A stretch of DNA of 64,000 nt from Aestuariibaculum marinum (lineage in GTDB: Bacteria; Bacteroidota; Bacteroidia; Flavobacteriales; Flavobacteriaceae), in contig NZ_JACVXD010000008.1 in the NCBI RefSeq assembly GCF_014596975.1, positions 62,001 to 126,000 on the forward strand, read 5' to 3'. The notes under the pieces are model-generated. The model saw only the letters and a list, made by a program, of their open reading frames with translations, made no database searches and was not told the DNA's origin. Each line of letters opens with the position of its first letter. Positions within the stretch are counted from its first letter, which is position 1. The position numbers and the translations under genes are program-made. Below are positions 54,815 through 64,000 of this stretch, in pieces.

Positions 54815-56026
54815 TTATCCTTTTTTAAAAATATTGTCCAGCATGGCATACATGTCTACCTTTTCCGGATTTTTTGAACTGTAAATAATCTTACCTTCCG
54901 GGTCAATTAATATTTTGGTAGGAAAGGAATTCACATTAAACGGCACTAACAAATTATTTTCATTTGTGGTTTGGATATGTTCCCAGTTATAACCGTTTTC
55001 TTCAACTGTTTTTTTCCATCTCGGAACTGCATCTCCAGAATTAACACCCACTACAACAAAATTTTTATCTGAATATTTATTGTAATACTCTTTTATTTTT
55101 GGTATTTCGGCCATACAAGGTCCACACCAGGTCCCCCAGTAATCCAGTAACACATAGTTTCCTTTAAAATTTGACAATTTAAATTCTGAACCATCTAAAG
55201 TATTATTGGTTATAACCTCAGGGGCTGGCATGCCTATTTGTGTACTTTCAACCGCTTCAATTCTTTGCTTTACTTCATCATAGAAAGGTGTACCAGCTAA
55301 GGTTTCAGCATCAAAACCTTCAAGAACTGCCTTGGCTTCATCGTGCGTAAAGTACTTTCTGTAGTACCCATCCATAAATACATAAGACGCTGCGATAGAT
55401 TTAGGATTAGATTTAGCAAATTCTTTCTTTAAGTCTATGGCTTGTTTAAATAGCACATTTGATGAGTCTGACAACTTTTGAGATTCTTCCTCACTTAGTT
55501 CTTCAGTATATGTTCTGAATTTTAAGGCATGAGCTCTATCGATTAAAGGGAATGTCTCCTCTTGTATTCTGGTAAAATCTTGATTGACACCTTTTTTATC
55601 AGACAACTTGGCATTTACCATATAATCGTCTACTCTACCTGTACAGGTAATTTCAGCGCCTGGATACCCGATAAACCATAATCTATTCACATCGGCTTTT
55701 GTTGAAGATGTATAGGTTTTACCATTATACTCACGTTGCCAACTTCTGGTATTTACAACATGAATGAAATACAGTTTATAATCATCAACCGAGTCTGTAA
55801 AAGTAAACTTCCCATTTTTCACCCAAAGGGTATCTCTTCGGTAACCATCTGGATACGCATCATTCTTTTCAGAATAAATCAAGTATTCAGTATCAAGGTT
55901 TTCTAAATTCGCCTTTAGCGTAAATGTTGATAAGTTCTCCTTCTGCAAACCAATATCCTTAGTTTTACAGCCAAAGAATCCCGTAGAAGCCATTAATATG
56001 GCTCCCAGTATTTTTACTGTTTTCAT
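54815..56026 (-). CDS. TlpA-like thioredoxin-fold lipoprotein with DUF4369-type N-terminus (copy 3)
   Basis: The start at 56026 gives 403 residues with a good lipobox (ASTGFFGCKTK). A longer in-frame start at 56077 precedes it without a signal-like sequence. The N-terminal beta domain (about 35-150) is DUF4369-like. The thioredoxin domain (about 265-400) has YWGTWCGPCMAEIPKI and NSFPTKILIDPEG. It differs more from copies 1 and 2 than they do from each other. Confidence 0.92.
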   Translation of the reverse strand: MKTVKILGAILMASTGFFGCKTKDIGLQKENLSTFTLKANLENLDTEYLIYSEKNDAYPDGYRRDTLWVKNGKFTFTDSVDDYKLYFIHVVNTRSWQREYNGKTYTSSTKADVNRLWFIGYPGAEITCTGRVDDYMVNAKLSDKKGVNQDFTRIQEETFPLIDRAHALKFRTYTEELSEEESQKLSDSSNVLFKQAIDLKKEFAKSNPKSIAASYVFMDGYYRKYFTHDEAKAVLEGFDAETLAGTPFYDEVKQRIEAVESTQIGMPAPEVITNNTLDGSEFKLSNFKGNYVLLDYWGTWCGPCMAEIPKIKEYYNKYSDKNFVVVGVNSGDAVPRWKKTVEENGYNWEHIQTTNENNLLVPFNVNSFPTKILIDPEGKIIYSSKNPEKVDMYAMLDNIFKKG

Positions 56027-56062
56027 GTTTTTAAAAATTAATGTAATACGTTTATTGTATGC

Positions 56063-56086
56063 CGATACAGGCTGCAACCTGTATCG
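56063..56086. other. Stem-loop between lipoprotein and TlpA genes
   Basis: CGATACAGG (56063-56071) pairs perfectly over 9 bp with CCTGTATCG (56078-56086), loop of 6 nt, without a T run. It is more likely an mRNA-processing or stabilising hairpin than a terminator. Confidence 0.65.
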
Positions 56087-56111
56087 ACACCAATAAAATA
56101 TGACTTACAAA

Positions 56112-57077
56112 TTAGTTTGTGTAGATATTAGAAGGCCAGTCTTGACCATCTGTTCTGGTAAGTGTAAAGGTTCCATACTCATCATATCCTGCTGAATATT
56201 GGTAACTAAAATCAATGGTTAATGTTGGACCACTCACATCAACGATATCCCATTTCTGAGCATATCGTCCTTCAATTTCAACCAGACCACTTTCATAATC
56301 GTATGTTAACGTTCCAGCACTACCATAATAATAATCGGCAGTTAAATGACTTACATCATACACCGTAAAAAATCCAGGTTTTAATGTAAAGGTCATTGTA
56401 CCAGTTTGCCCAACTGTTACTCTTCCATAAACTGTGGCATTAGCAGTTGCCGAAATCCATTCATAATTAAACGTTCCTTCCCAAATTGGAGGAGCTACAT
56501 CAATTACATTTGTTCCAATACCATAAGTACAATTAAACCCGAAACAATCTACTCTCGAGTCTACTACAGATCCATCCTTTCCGGTAATAACCCATTTAAA
56601 TTCAAAAATATCATCGGTAGCTACCTGACCGTTATGATTTGCAGAAAAATCATTTTTAAATAATTCCTCTAACTTATCTTTTGAAAAAGAAAGTACAAAT
56701 GAATCGGAAGGATTTGAAATAGTTTCGTATAATTTCCCTTGTTCGCCTCCCAAATATGTAAAGTTCTCACCATCTGTTTCTTCAGCAAACGCATAGATAT
56801 CAATTTTGCTAATTTCTGATGCTGTAGCATCACCTAATTCCAATGTAACATTAAAATCTACATCTGTAGTATTCCAGTATTCACTTCCATTAGCACCGGC
56901 TTCTACATAATATTCAAAAGCCTTTAGGTCTTCTATTGCTGGTGTAAATTTAAGTGTGGCATTATCTACCCATGTGGCATTGTATGGTCTTGGTGTTACT
57001 ACATCATCTTCTTCCTCACAAGATTGAAAAACAGGAAGGAACAATAAGCCAATATAAAACAATATTATTTTTTTCAT
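56112..57077 (-). CDS. Lipoprotein of unknown function in SusD-downstream position
   Basis: The protein has 321 residues with a lipobox (PVFQSCEEED, Cys20) and only beta-strand-type sequence afterwards. An N-terminal domain (about 30-120) and a C-terminal domain (about 190-321, rich in Tyr/Gly) are visible. No enzyme motif was seen. Genes in this place after SusD often encode surface ligand-binding proteins (SusE/F-like), but I do not recognise a specific family. Confidence 0.82.
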   Translation of the reverse strand: MKKIILFYIGLLFLPVFQSCEEEDDVVTPRPYNATWVDNATLKFTPAIEDLKAFEYYVEAGANGSEYWNTTDVDFNVTLELGDATASEISKIDIYAFAEETDGENFTYLGGEQGKLYETISNPSDSFVLSFSKDKLEELFKNDFSANHNGQVATDDIFEFKWVITGKDGSVVDSRVDCFGFNCTYGIGTNVIDVAPPIWEGTFNYEWISATANATVYGRVTVGQTGTMTFTLKPGFFTVYDVSHLTADYYYGSAGTLTYDYESGLVEIEGRYAQKWDIVDVSGPTLTIDFSYQYSAGYDEYGTFTLTRTDGQDWPSNIYTN

Positions 57078-57141
57078 CTTTAATATTTTATTTAACGTTC
57101 TTTTTTTATGCGAAACAAATAAAAAAACAAACCTTAGTTAA

Positions 57142-58551
57142 TTAATTTAAATTTGGATTTTGATCAGTAACGGCAGGGGCTATTTTAACCACGTAGCCAT
57201 CGTCTCCTGGTTTTAACTCAATAGTCTCACCTGTTTCAGGATTGATACGCGTGTAGGTTGGGACTGCATCTCCATATACATGATACCTTTTTTGATCGAA
57301 AAGATTTATAGAGGTTCCTGCTAATTCCTTACGTCTTTCATTTTTAACAATTTGTAAGGTTGTTGCATCATTTGTATGGGTTAATGCTGTAAACGTCGAC
57401 ATTCTATTTGCTAACAATGTATTTAAAACAGCTATAGCTCCTGCACCATCACCTGTGCGCACTTTAGCTTCTGCATTGGTTAACATTAATCTTGGTACAG
57501 TTAGACCATTACAACGTTCAGAATTTGCGTGCATGTAAATATAGTTTGGAGACACATCTACTCCTGCACTTGATGTTTGTGTTGCAAACAAATACCATCT
57601 TCTGTCATTGTCTTTATCATACAAGGCTTCCAATTCTGGCGCATATAAATGAAAAGGGCTATTAAAAGACCAGTAGTTGTATCTGTTCCACATATTCTCT
57701 CTATTTAAAGTTCCAAATTCCCATAAACTACCATTATTATACCCTGACCATGGATTAGATGGATTAGCAAAATCTATGGTATTATAATCATATAAGAAAT
57801 CGTAAAGATTTAAAGCTCTATTAGAATTTTCTACAGCTTCATCAAAATCACCCATGAATAGGTTAATTTCTGCGATTAAAGCATAGATAGAAGCTCTACC
57901 TGGTCTAAAATTAGCATAAGAGTTTATGGCCTGATAATTATTCCCTAATAGGCTAAGTGCTTCGTTTAAATCTCTTAACATTTGCTCGTATACTTCACCC
58001 AGCGTTGAACGTCCTAACTGAGCCTGTAAATCGATATTTAATGGCATCGCTACCCCAGATAAATCTGGGTTTGCTGGATCGTAATGGTGTGCATATTCAT
58101 TAACCACTAAGAAATATTCAAAAGCACGTTGGGCTAAAGCCTCAGCTTTAAGGATATCGCGATTTGTCGGATTAAAATTCCCGGGGTCTACACCATTTAC
58201 ATTCTCTAAAATATAATTCATAGTATGAATGTAGAAATAGAAGTCGTTATAATCTGTATCATTAACACCTGGAGGGAAAATATCGTGTTTCCAGGCATAG
58301 CCATTTACATCCTTTGTAGTACTAGAAATTGAAGCAAAACTGGCATCGTTATGGTATACATCCGGATCCATGTAACGCGTATTGGTTCCTACCCCTCGCA
58401 AAATGGCATAATTTTGTAACAACTTGTCTAAATCTTCCAAAGTTGAAGGAATAATCAATCCTGTAGGTTCTACATCTAGGAAATTATCCGGGCTTTGACA
58501 AGCCGATAAAGTCAAAAATGTTAGTAATAAATATATATATCTTTTTTTCAT
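57142..58551 (-). CDS. SusD/RagB-family outer-membrane lipoprotein
   Basis: The start at 58551 gives 469 residues with a lipobox (LTFLTLSACQSP), then NFLDVEPTGLIIPSTLEDLD, typical of SusD N-termini. The TPR-like helices and the C-terminal segment RRKELAGTSINLFDQKRYHV also fit. It partners the SusC gene 33 bp upstream. The ATG at 58572 would add seven residues before the signal. Confidence 0.95.
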   Translation of the reverse strand: MKKRYIYLLLTFLTLSACQSPDNFLDVEPTGLIIPSTLEDLDKLLQNYAILRGVGTNTRYMDPDVYHNDASFASISSTTKDVNGYAWKHDIFPPGVNDTDYNDFYFYIHTMNYILENVNGVDPGNFNPTNRDILKAEALAQRAFEYFLVVNEYAHHYDPANPDLSGVAMPLNIDLQAQLGRSTLGEVYEQMLRDLNEALSLLGNNYQAINSYANFRPGRASIYALIAEINLFMGDFDEAVENSNRALNLYDFLYDYNTIDFANPSNPWSGYNNGSLWEFGTLNRENMWNRYNYWSFNSPFHLYAPELEALYDKDNDRRWYLFATQTSSAGVDVSPNYIYMHANSERCNGLTVPRLMLTNAEAKVRTGDGAGAIAVLNTLLANRMSTFTALTHTNDATTLQIVKNERRKELAGTSINLFDQKRYHVYGDAVPTYTRINPETGETIELKPGDDGYVVKIAPAVTDQNPNLN

Positions 58552-58584
58552 GATATTACTTTTTGTTTTCATAGTCTAACGTTT

Positions 58585-61500
58585 TTAAAATGATGCTCTA
58601 ATTCCTAAAGTATAGCGTGATAAATTAGTATAAGCTTCACTATTTGGAGCTGTTGGATCTACACCTAAATCATTTTTCACCCATAGAAACGGATTGGTTA
58701 CCTGCATGGTTAAACGTAAGTTTTTGAAAAATGTAGGTTCTAATAATTTAGATGGCATAGAATATCCTAAAATAATATCCTGTACCCTTAAATAATCTGC
58801 TTTGTGAATATTTCTTGTAGACTGACTCCATATTCTGTGCATGGTACTGGTTAATGACCTGCTTATTAACGCAGGCACATCGGTAGTAGCTTCGTCTCCA
58901 GGCTGCATCCAACGATTGGCCCATTCTTTATGTACTCTAATATTACCAAAATCGTAATCGTAGTTGTTGTAGGTCCCGTATCCTGTTGAAGCATAATTAT
59001 ATGACATTCTGAACACATGACCTGCCTGATAATTCATGTTTACCGTAAGATCCAAGCCTTTATAGTTAAAAGTCGTAGATAAACCGCCATAATGAGGCGC
59101 GGTTCTTGTTCCCGCATACTTCATTTCTTCAGGCATGATTGTACCATCATCCCATTTTTTTGTATTACCATCTAAATCGTAGAGTAACACCTCTCCATTG
59201 TCATTTAAACCTGCAAAGTTATAAGCATAGAAAGACCCCATAGCATCGCCTTCTACATAGGCATTCCCTGAGGATAATCCATCTGCTGTAGGATTAGATT
59301 CAATTAAAGATTTCGATAAAATATTCTTGTTATAGTTGAAGTTAGCTCTTACCGACCACTTAAAATCGTTGTTGCGAATAATATCAGCATTTAAAACCAA
59401 TTCAACCCCTTTATTGTCTATATTAGCGTAGTTCACTGAAGATCTAGAAAACCCAACTGTAGGATCTATAGGTCTGCTTGTGTAAACGTCCGAACTCTTT
59501 TTAACATAGTAATCTAAGCTACCAGAGAATCTATCGTTAAAGAAAGCAAAGTCAAGACCTAAATTGGTAGTTGCTGCTTCCTCCCATTTTAAATCAGGAT
59601 TTGCTGGCTGACTCAAAACCAAACTATTGTAGACATTACCAACGGTTACATTTCTGATACGAGCAGCAGCTTCAGGATATACACCAGTTAGACTGTTTCC
59701 TGCCAAACCATAACTACCTCTAAGTTTTAATCGATCTACCCAATCGGCATTAACCATGAAGGATTCCTTATTTAAATCCCATGCTAATCCTGCAGACCAT
59801 AACGGTTTGTACCTAAAGTCTGGGTTACTACCAAAAATATTGGCTTGATCTATTCTAAAACTTCCAGTAAGAGTATATTTTCCTTTGTAAGTATATCCTA
59901 AGTTTGAAAAACCACTCACAAATCGACTATCATTATTTTGAACATTAAACACTAATGCAGCATAATAATCACGGAATCTTCCGCCATTCCAGTTGGTTAA
60001 TTGATAACTAACCAATGCGGCCTCATCTATGGGTAAATACGATGTCGATTCTTTATCGTAGCCAAATTGTCTGTTTCTGGTAGACTCCGTAAATCGTCTT
60101 GAATATTCACCACCAGCAAACACGGTTAACTGATGATCATTCCAGGTCTTATCCCAATTAATGGTATTTTTAAACACCCAACCTTTTGAATACGTGCGCT
60201 CTTGTAGATATTCAGATCCTGGTGGAATTCCATATTGGTAATTTCCAGTTGAAGAATCAAAAATATAATAATCATTCACAGTATTACGCCACGATGGCAT
60301 GCTCATAGATTTAAAGGCGTCTCTATCGTTAGTATTTCTCTCATATCGAAATGAACTACTTACCATCAAATCTTTAAACAATTCAATATTTAATTGAAAA
60401 TCAGCTCTTATATCAACTAAAGTACTGGTATCATCAAGGTTTCTTTGCTCCTCTAGAGCATTATATGTATAAGGCACTCCTAATTCGGCTTCACGATCCT
60501 GAGACATCCAAGGATTCCAATCGTAATACTTTTGGATATACTGTCCATTTTCATCAACCAATTGATCATAGGGTTGCGCTAACTTAACCATTTCTACAGG
60601 GTCTAGTCCAAACTGAGCTTTTAAATAATTATCTTTTTCGTTTCTTAATGCAGCCGTCATTCCTGCCGTAAAAGATACTTTATCGTTAAATTCGAAGGTG
60701 TTTCGAAGATTCATAGTCATTCGGTCATTATCATCCCCTTTAACTTGGCCTGACTGATCTACATATGATAATGATGCAAAGAATGTATTACGATCACCTC
60801 CTCCTGACAATGATAAATTATACGTTTTTTGTGATGCAGCTCTTAACAAGTACTTGCTCCACTGTTGGTCTATATCTCTTTTCTTTAATTCATTGATATA
60901 ATTATCAAACGTATTTTGAGACCACACTACACCATCAGGCGATGTGCCGTTTCTGTATATTTGAGCTAAATAAAAATCATTGATACTACTTGTTCCAGTT
61001 TCCAGTCCATTTATATTTACCCAACCTCTATCAATATATTCCTGATCTAAGGCCAATTCCTGAGCAGTAGTCATGAAATTCATGTTTTTCAAATCTACTT
61101 TTTCCTCAAAATCAACAAATGTCGAAGCATCTACAGTTAATGCTTTATTTTTTCCACCTTTTTTAGTAACTACTACTACAACGCCATTAGCGGCTCTGGA
61201 TCCCCAAATAGATGAGGCTGCAGCATCTTTTAAAACTGTTATGGTTTCAACATCTTCGGGGTTTATAGACTCTAAATTGGATTGATCTGCTAAAGGAAAC
61301 CCATCAACAACAATTAGTGGCCTAGTATTCGAACTCAAAACGGAACCCCGTCCTCGAATCTCAAACGTACCCTGACCAAATGCTGCATTTGTATTCACAC
61401 TAGGAATTTGCCCTATAATACGATCTATAATATTCGTACTACTCGGCCTTTGTTGAAGCTGTTCTGCTCCAACCTGAGCAAAAGATCCGGTTGTTCTTTC

Positions 61501-62175
61501 TCTGGATAAAGTTTGATACCCGGTAACAACAACCTCTTGTAACGCGTTTACATTTTCCTTTAAGGTAATATCAACATTATTATAATACGTTAAGGCACTA
61601 ACCTCTCTGGTTTCATTTAAAAAACCCACATAAGAAAACTCTAAAATGGCATTGTCTGCTACCGAAATAGAATACACTCCATTAAAATCTGTTGCTACAC
61701 CATTTTGAGTCCCTTTTTCCATAACGGTAACCCCTGGTAATGGCATGCCAGTAGCATCTGTAATCGTTCCTGATATTTTTACCTTTTGCTGTCTTCTGTC
61801 GTAAGTATGATCTACCTTTTTTATTAAAATAGTATTGTTCTCATCTATTTCAAACTCCAAACTACTATTTTGAATCGCCTTATCTAAAAGACTTATTACC
61901 AACACCTCTCCTTGTTCCAGTTGAATATTAGGAGAATTCTTAAATAATTTTTTTGGAAATATAAAGTGGTAATTGGTTTGTTGCTGAATGATATTAAACA
62001 TTTCATCTACTGAAACAGACTGGCTTTGGTTAATGAATACTTTTTCCTGTGAAAAGGATGTATTCGGATTAAACCCAAAAACCGTTGCGCACAACAAAAA
62101 GATAAATACTCTCATAATGCATAAGGGTAATCGCTTTCGTATTAGATAGCGATAGTTAGTTAATTTAATTTTCAT
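58585..62175 (-). CDS. SusC/RagA-family TonB-dependent receptor with STN domain
   Basis: The protein has 1196 residues: an extended n-region and signal (1-43, ending NTSFSQ), an STN domain (about 55-120), a carboxypeptidase-like domain (about 130-215, GVTVMEKGTQNGVATDFNGV), a plug (about 220-340, AAASSIWGSRAANGVVVVVT) and a barrel. It starts 99 bp after the FecR stop. The neighbouring TlpA genes are the only clue to its cargo, which may be peptide- or thiol-related, but this is uncertain. Confidence 0.97.
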   Translation of the reverse strand: MKIKLTNYRYLIRKRLPLCIMRVFIFLLCATVFGFNPNTSFSQEKVFINQSQSVSVDEMFNIIQQQTNYHFIFPKKLFKNSPNIQLEQGEVLVISLLDKAIQNSSLEFEIDENNTILIKKVDHTYDRRQQKVKISGTITDATGMPLPGVTVMEKGTQNGVATDFNGVYSISVADNAILEFSYVGFLNETREVSALTYYNNVDITLKENVNALQEVVVTGYQTLSRERTTGSFAQVGAEQLQQRPSSTNIIDRIIGQIPSVNTNAAFGQGTFEIRGRGSVLSSNTRPLIVVDGFPLADQSNLESINPEDVETITVLKDAAASSIWGSRAANGVVVVVTKKGGKNKALTVDASTFVDFEEKVDLKNMNFMTTAQELALDQEYIDRGWVNINGLETGTSSINDFYLAQIYRNGTSPDGVVWSQNTFDNYINELKKRDIDQQWSKYLLRAASQKTYNLSLSGGGDRNTFFASLSYVDQSGQVKGDDNDRMTMNLRNTFEFNDKVSFTAGMTAALRNEKDNYLKAQFGLDPVEMVKLAQPYDQLVDENGQYIQKYYDWNPWMSQDREAELGVPYTYNALEEQRNLDDTSTLVDIRADFQLNIELFKDLMVSSSFRYERNTNDRDAFKSMSMPSWRNTVNDYYIFDSSTGNYQYGIPPGSEYLQERTYSKGWVFKNTINWDKTWNDHQLTVFAGGEYSRRFTESTRNRQFGYDKESTSYLPIDEAALVSYQLTNWNGGRFRDYYAALVFNVQNNDSRFVSGFSNLGYTYKGKYTLTGSFRIDQANIFGSNPDFRYKPLWSAGLAWDLNKESFMVNADWVDRLKLRGSYGLAGNSLTGVYPEAAARIRNVTVGNVYNSLVLSQPANPDLKWEEAATTNLGLDFAFFNDRFSGSLDYYVKKSSDVYTSRPIDPTVGFSRSSVNYANIDNKGVELVLNADIIRNNDFKWSVRANFNYNKNILSKSLIESNPTADGLSSGNAYVEGDAMGSFYAYNFAGLNDNGEVLLYDLDGNTKKWDDGTIMPEEMKYAGTRTAPHYGGLSTTFNYKGLDLTVNMNYQAGHVFRMSYNYASTGYGTYNNYDYDFGNIRVHKEWANRWMQPGDEATTDVPALISRSLTSTMHRIWSQSTRNIHKADYLRVQDIILGYSMPSKLLEPTFFKNLRLTMQVTNPFLWVKNDLGVDPTAPNSEAYTNLSRYTLGIRASF

Positions 62176-62187
62176 AAATTTGTTTTG

Positions 62188-62278
62188 TGTTAGTTAGACA
62201 TTGTTTTAATTAATACATACAAGAGGGAGAAAGTTGCTACACGGCCAAATGTTTAAACTTAGCTCCCTTTTTTTTTAT
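62188..62278 (+). ncRNA. Predicted cis-antisense RNA against the SusC leader (locus 3)
   Basis: A perfect TAAATTTG -7 element (62175-62182, plus strand) overlaps the complement of the SusC start codon, just as at locus 1. A terminator ends near 62278. The predicted RNA is about 90 nt, antisense to the leader between FecR and SusC. The -33 element is not clear. Confidence 0.5.
62222..62278 (+). terminator. Plus-strand intrinsic terminator between FecR and SusC genes
   Basis: GAGGGAG (62224-62230) pairs with CTCCCTT (62264-62270). An inner stem AAGTT/AACTT adds to it. Nine T follow. Both flanking genes are on the minus strand. The large loop makes it less certain than at locus 2. Confidence 0.6.
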
Positions 62279-63441
62279 TCTACACTGATGTTTTTCTCAT
62301 GGAATTCGTATTTGTTTATGATTCCTAAATCTTTCAGGTTTTTAAGAATATTTTCAATTTTTTCATCTTTACCTAGAGTTCCGACAAACAGTTCATTTTC
62401 AACCGCTTTATTTTTAAACTCTACATTAAAATCATACCATCGCGACAACACCATCATGATGTCTTTTAACGTTTTATTATTGAAACTAAAAATGCCTTCT
62501 TTCCATGAAATTTCGTGAAATACATCAACCTCATTAAATGTTATGATGTTGTTACTGCGATCTAATACAGATTGCTGGTTTGGAAGTAAAATATGGTCTT
62601 CATCCTGATATTTAACATTCACTTTACCTTCTACTAAAGTGGTGGTTATGTTTGATTCATTACTGTAAGCTTTCACATTAAATTCGGTTCCTAAAACTTC
62701 TATTTCATGATTGTTATTAGTTACCATGAATTTCGAACCTTTATGTGCTGTACTCGGTGAGACATCAAAATAAGCTTCACCATACAAAAGTTCAACCATA
62801 CGTTTTTCACCATCTACAAAAGCTACTGGGTATTTTAATTTCGATTCGGAGTTTAACCAAACCTGAGTGCCATCAGAAAGCTTTACAAAAAACTGTCCGC
62901 CTCTTGGTATGGTTAAATAATTATACGCTATGGCTTTTGAAGCCGGCTCTTTATTAGTATAAACCAATTCTTCTCCATTACTTTCTAAATTATCAAAGGC
63001 AAGTTGCTCACCTTTTTCTAAAGTAATGTTAGAACCATCCTCTCTGGTTAATACCGCTTTATTGGTTCCTACTTCAATACTCGTATTAACAATAGCGTCC
63101 TCTTGAACAATAGAGCCTGTCCCATTATTTATAAAAGTATAGATTGCTACAAATGCTAAAATTGAAGCTGCAACAGCATATTTTACATAAGCAGACCTAA
63201 ATATAGAAATCACCTTTGGCTGCTTAATTTCTTCATCATCTTTAATCGCTTCTAAAATGTTAACCAGCATCCGTTCTTTAATAACGTGTTCAGGCCCTAA
63301 GGCTTCAACCCACTCATTTTCCTTTTGGAAACTTTCGTAGTAATTAACCAAGAGCTTTAACTCATCGGCAGTCGTTTCCCCTTCAAGATAGCGTTCTATC
63401 AATCTTCGGAAAAACTTGTTATTCATTTCAGTGTTGTTCAT
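62275..63441 (-). CDS. FecR-family anti-sigma factor
   Basis: The protein has 388 residues: an N-terminal sigma-binding region, a membrane helix (about 88-106, VKYAVAASILAFVAIYTFI), a FecR domain (about 180-280; VKLSDGTQVWLNSESKLKYP, VLGTEFNVKAY) and a DUF4974 domain (about 315-385). It lies between the sigma gene and SusC, all co-directional. Confidence 0.95.
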   Translation of the reverse strand: MNNTEMNNKFFRRLIERYLEGETTADELKLLVNYYESFQKENEWVEALGPEHVIKERMLVNILEAIKDDEEIKQPKVISIFRSAYVKYAVAASILAFVAIYTFINNGTGSIVQEDAIVNTSIEVGTNKAVLTREDGSNITLEKGEQLAFDNLESNGEELVYTNKEPASKAIAYNYLTIPRGGQFFVKLSDGTQVWLNSESKLKYPVAFVDGEKRMVELLYGEAYFDVSPSTAHKGSKFMVTNNNHEIEVLGTEFNVKAYSNESNITTTLVEGKVNVKYQDEDHILLPNQQSVLDRSNNIITFNEVDVFHEISWKEGIFSFNNKTLKDIMMVLSRWYDFNVEFKNKAVENELFVGTLGKDEKIENILKNLKDLGIINKYEFHEKNISVE

Positions 63442-63624
63442 TAAAATATTTTTTAATAGCTTGGTTTATCTCTTATGTGCAGAATAAAGCATGTATCCCC
63501 TAATAAAAATTAAAAAAAATTTAACTTTTTATTTACAAATACGACAAAACCTCAGTATTTAAAGGGAAAACACTGAATTATTTTTCTCAAAAAGAAAGTA
63601 TAATTGATAAAAAAGAAATATCGA

Positions 63625-64000
63625 CTAGTGTATAAAATATAGCATTTCTATACTTAATAAGTACCCTAGAGACGAACGAATGGTTCTTAAAGCCAATGTG
63701 ATATGATTCTCAACGGTTTTTGTTGAAATGCCTAATTTTTCTGCTATTTCTTTATGACTTAATTGCTGGTTACGACTTAAGATATATACCTCCTGGCAAC
63801 GCGCAGGCAATGTTTTTACAATAGCATCAATCTGCATTACTAACTCCTCGTGCATTAATTTTGTTTCGGGAGTAGCGTACTGAAATCGATCGTTTAAGCC
63901 TTCAAACAATTCAACTCGTTGAATTTTATTTTTTCGAAATTCGCTAAACACCTTATACCTTACGCATGCATACAAATACGATTTTAGTGAAATTTTAATT
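63625..64000 (-). CDS. ECF-type RNA polymerase sigma-70 factor, C-terminal part (cut by window end)
   Basis: The frame stays open to base 64000, so the true start is outside. The TTG at 63975 lies within the conserved region 2 stretch SLKSYLYACVRYKVFSEFRK and is not a start. Region 4 is complete (TLPARCQEVYILSRNQQLSH, KEIAEKLGISTKTVENHITL). The tail is hydrophobic. It heads the FecR-SusCD-TlpA operon. Confidence 0.92.
   Translation of the reverse strand, partial: IKISLKSYLYACVRYKVFSEFRKNKIQRVELFEGLNDRFQYATPETKLMHEELVMQIDAIVKTLPARCQEVYILSRNQQLSHKEIAEKLGISTKTVENHITLALRTIRSSLGYLLSIEMLYFIH

Noticed and set aside
63625..63975. A complete short sigma gene starting at TTG 63975
   Set aside because: The frame continues upstream to the window end through typical region 2 sequence, so it is a partial gene, not a short one.

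Overview
The window is a stretch of a Flavobacteriaceae-type (Bacteroidota) chromosome. The support is an AT-rich composition, SusC/SusD pairs with ECF sigma/FecR pairs, a type IX secretion (T9SS) C-terminal domain, YitT, HYC_CC_PP and DUF6515 proteins, sparse Shine-Dalgarno sequences, and TAnnTTTG-type promoter elements. No rRNA gene, intact tRNA, CRISPR array or insertion sequence was found.

Layout. 1-2228: the 5' end of a SusC gene that leaves the window, its FecR anti-sigma gene, and a divergent ECF sigma gene. 2267-9614: an HD-domain protein, a TPR-containing class III (adenylate-type) cyclase, and a very large secreted subtilase-like T9SS protein carrying seven copies of a KFRAVVN heptapeptide inside an MBG-type repeat region. 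10065-18923 (plus strand): YitT, small secreted proteins (DUF2092, DUF6515, one unknown), a DUF3604-PpiC-HupE/UreJ cluster, and a GH27 glycosidase. 18981-30997 (minus strand): an alcohol dehydrogenase, then a copper/silver efflux cluster (HMA lipoprotein, CusB, CopA, HMA-AraC regulator, TolC, CusA, HYC_CC_PP protein). 31124-38545: GH20 hexosaminidase, a three-gene group (ATP-cone/PD-(D/E)XK protein, beta-CASP metallo-beta-lactamase, small helical protein), gamma-glutamyltransferase and a trypsin-like protease. 38741-51466: a complete sigma-FecR-SusC-SusD-BACON-phosphoesterase x2-GDPD locus that looks like an organophosphate (phosphodiester) uptake system. 51573-51651: the 3' half of a tRNA-Met(CAT) gene with its own terminator, which looks like an integration scar. 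51966-64000: sigma (cut by the window end)-FecR-SusC-SusD-lipoprotein-TlpA x3.

The most striking signal is shared by all three SusC loci. In each FecR-SusC gap a good intrinsic terminator points along the strand opposite to the genes. In two of the three a perfect TAAATTTG promoter element, also on that opposite strand, overlaps the SusC start codon. The third has a one-mismatch version. This predicts short (about 65-90 nt) antisense RNAs covering each SusC leader, in the arrangement described for DonS-type cis-antisense RNAs of Bacteroides. The other leading candidates for new biology are the KFRAVVN repeats, the ATP-cone nuclease/beta-CASP pair and the SusCD phosphodiester locus.
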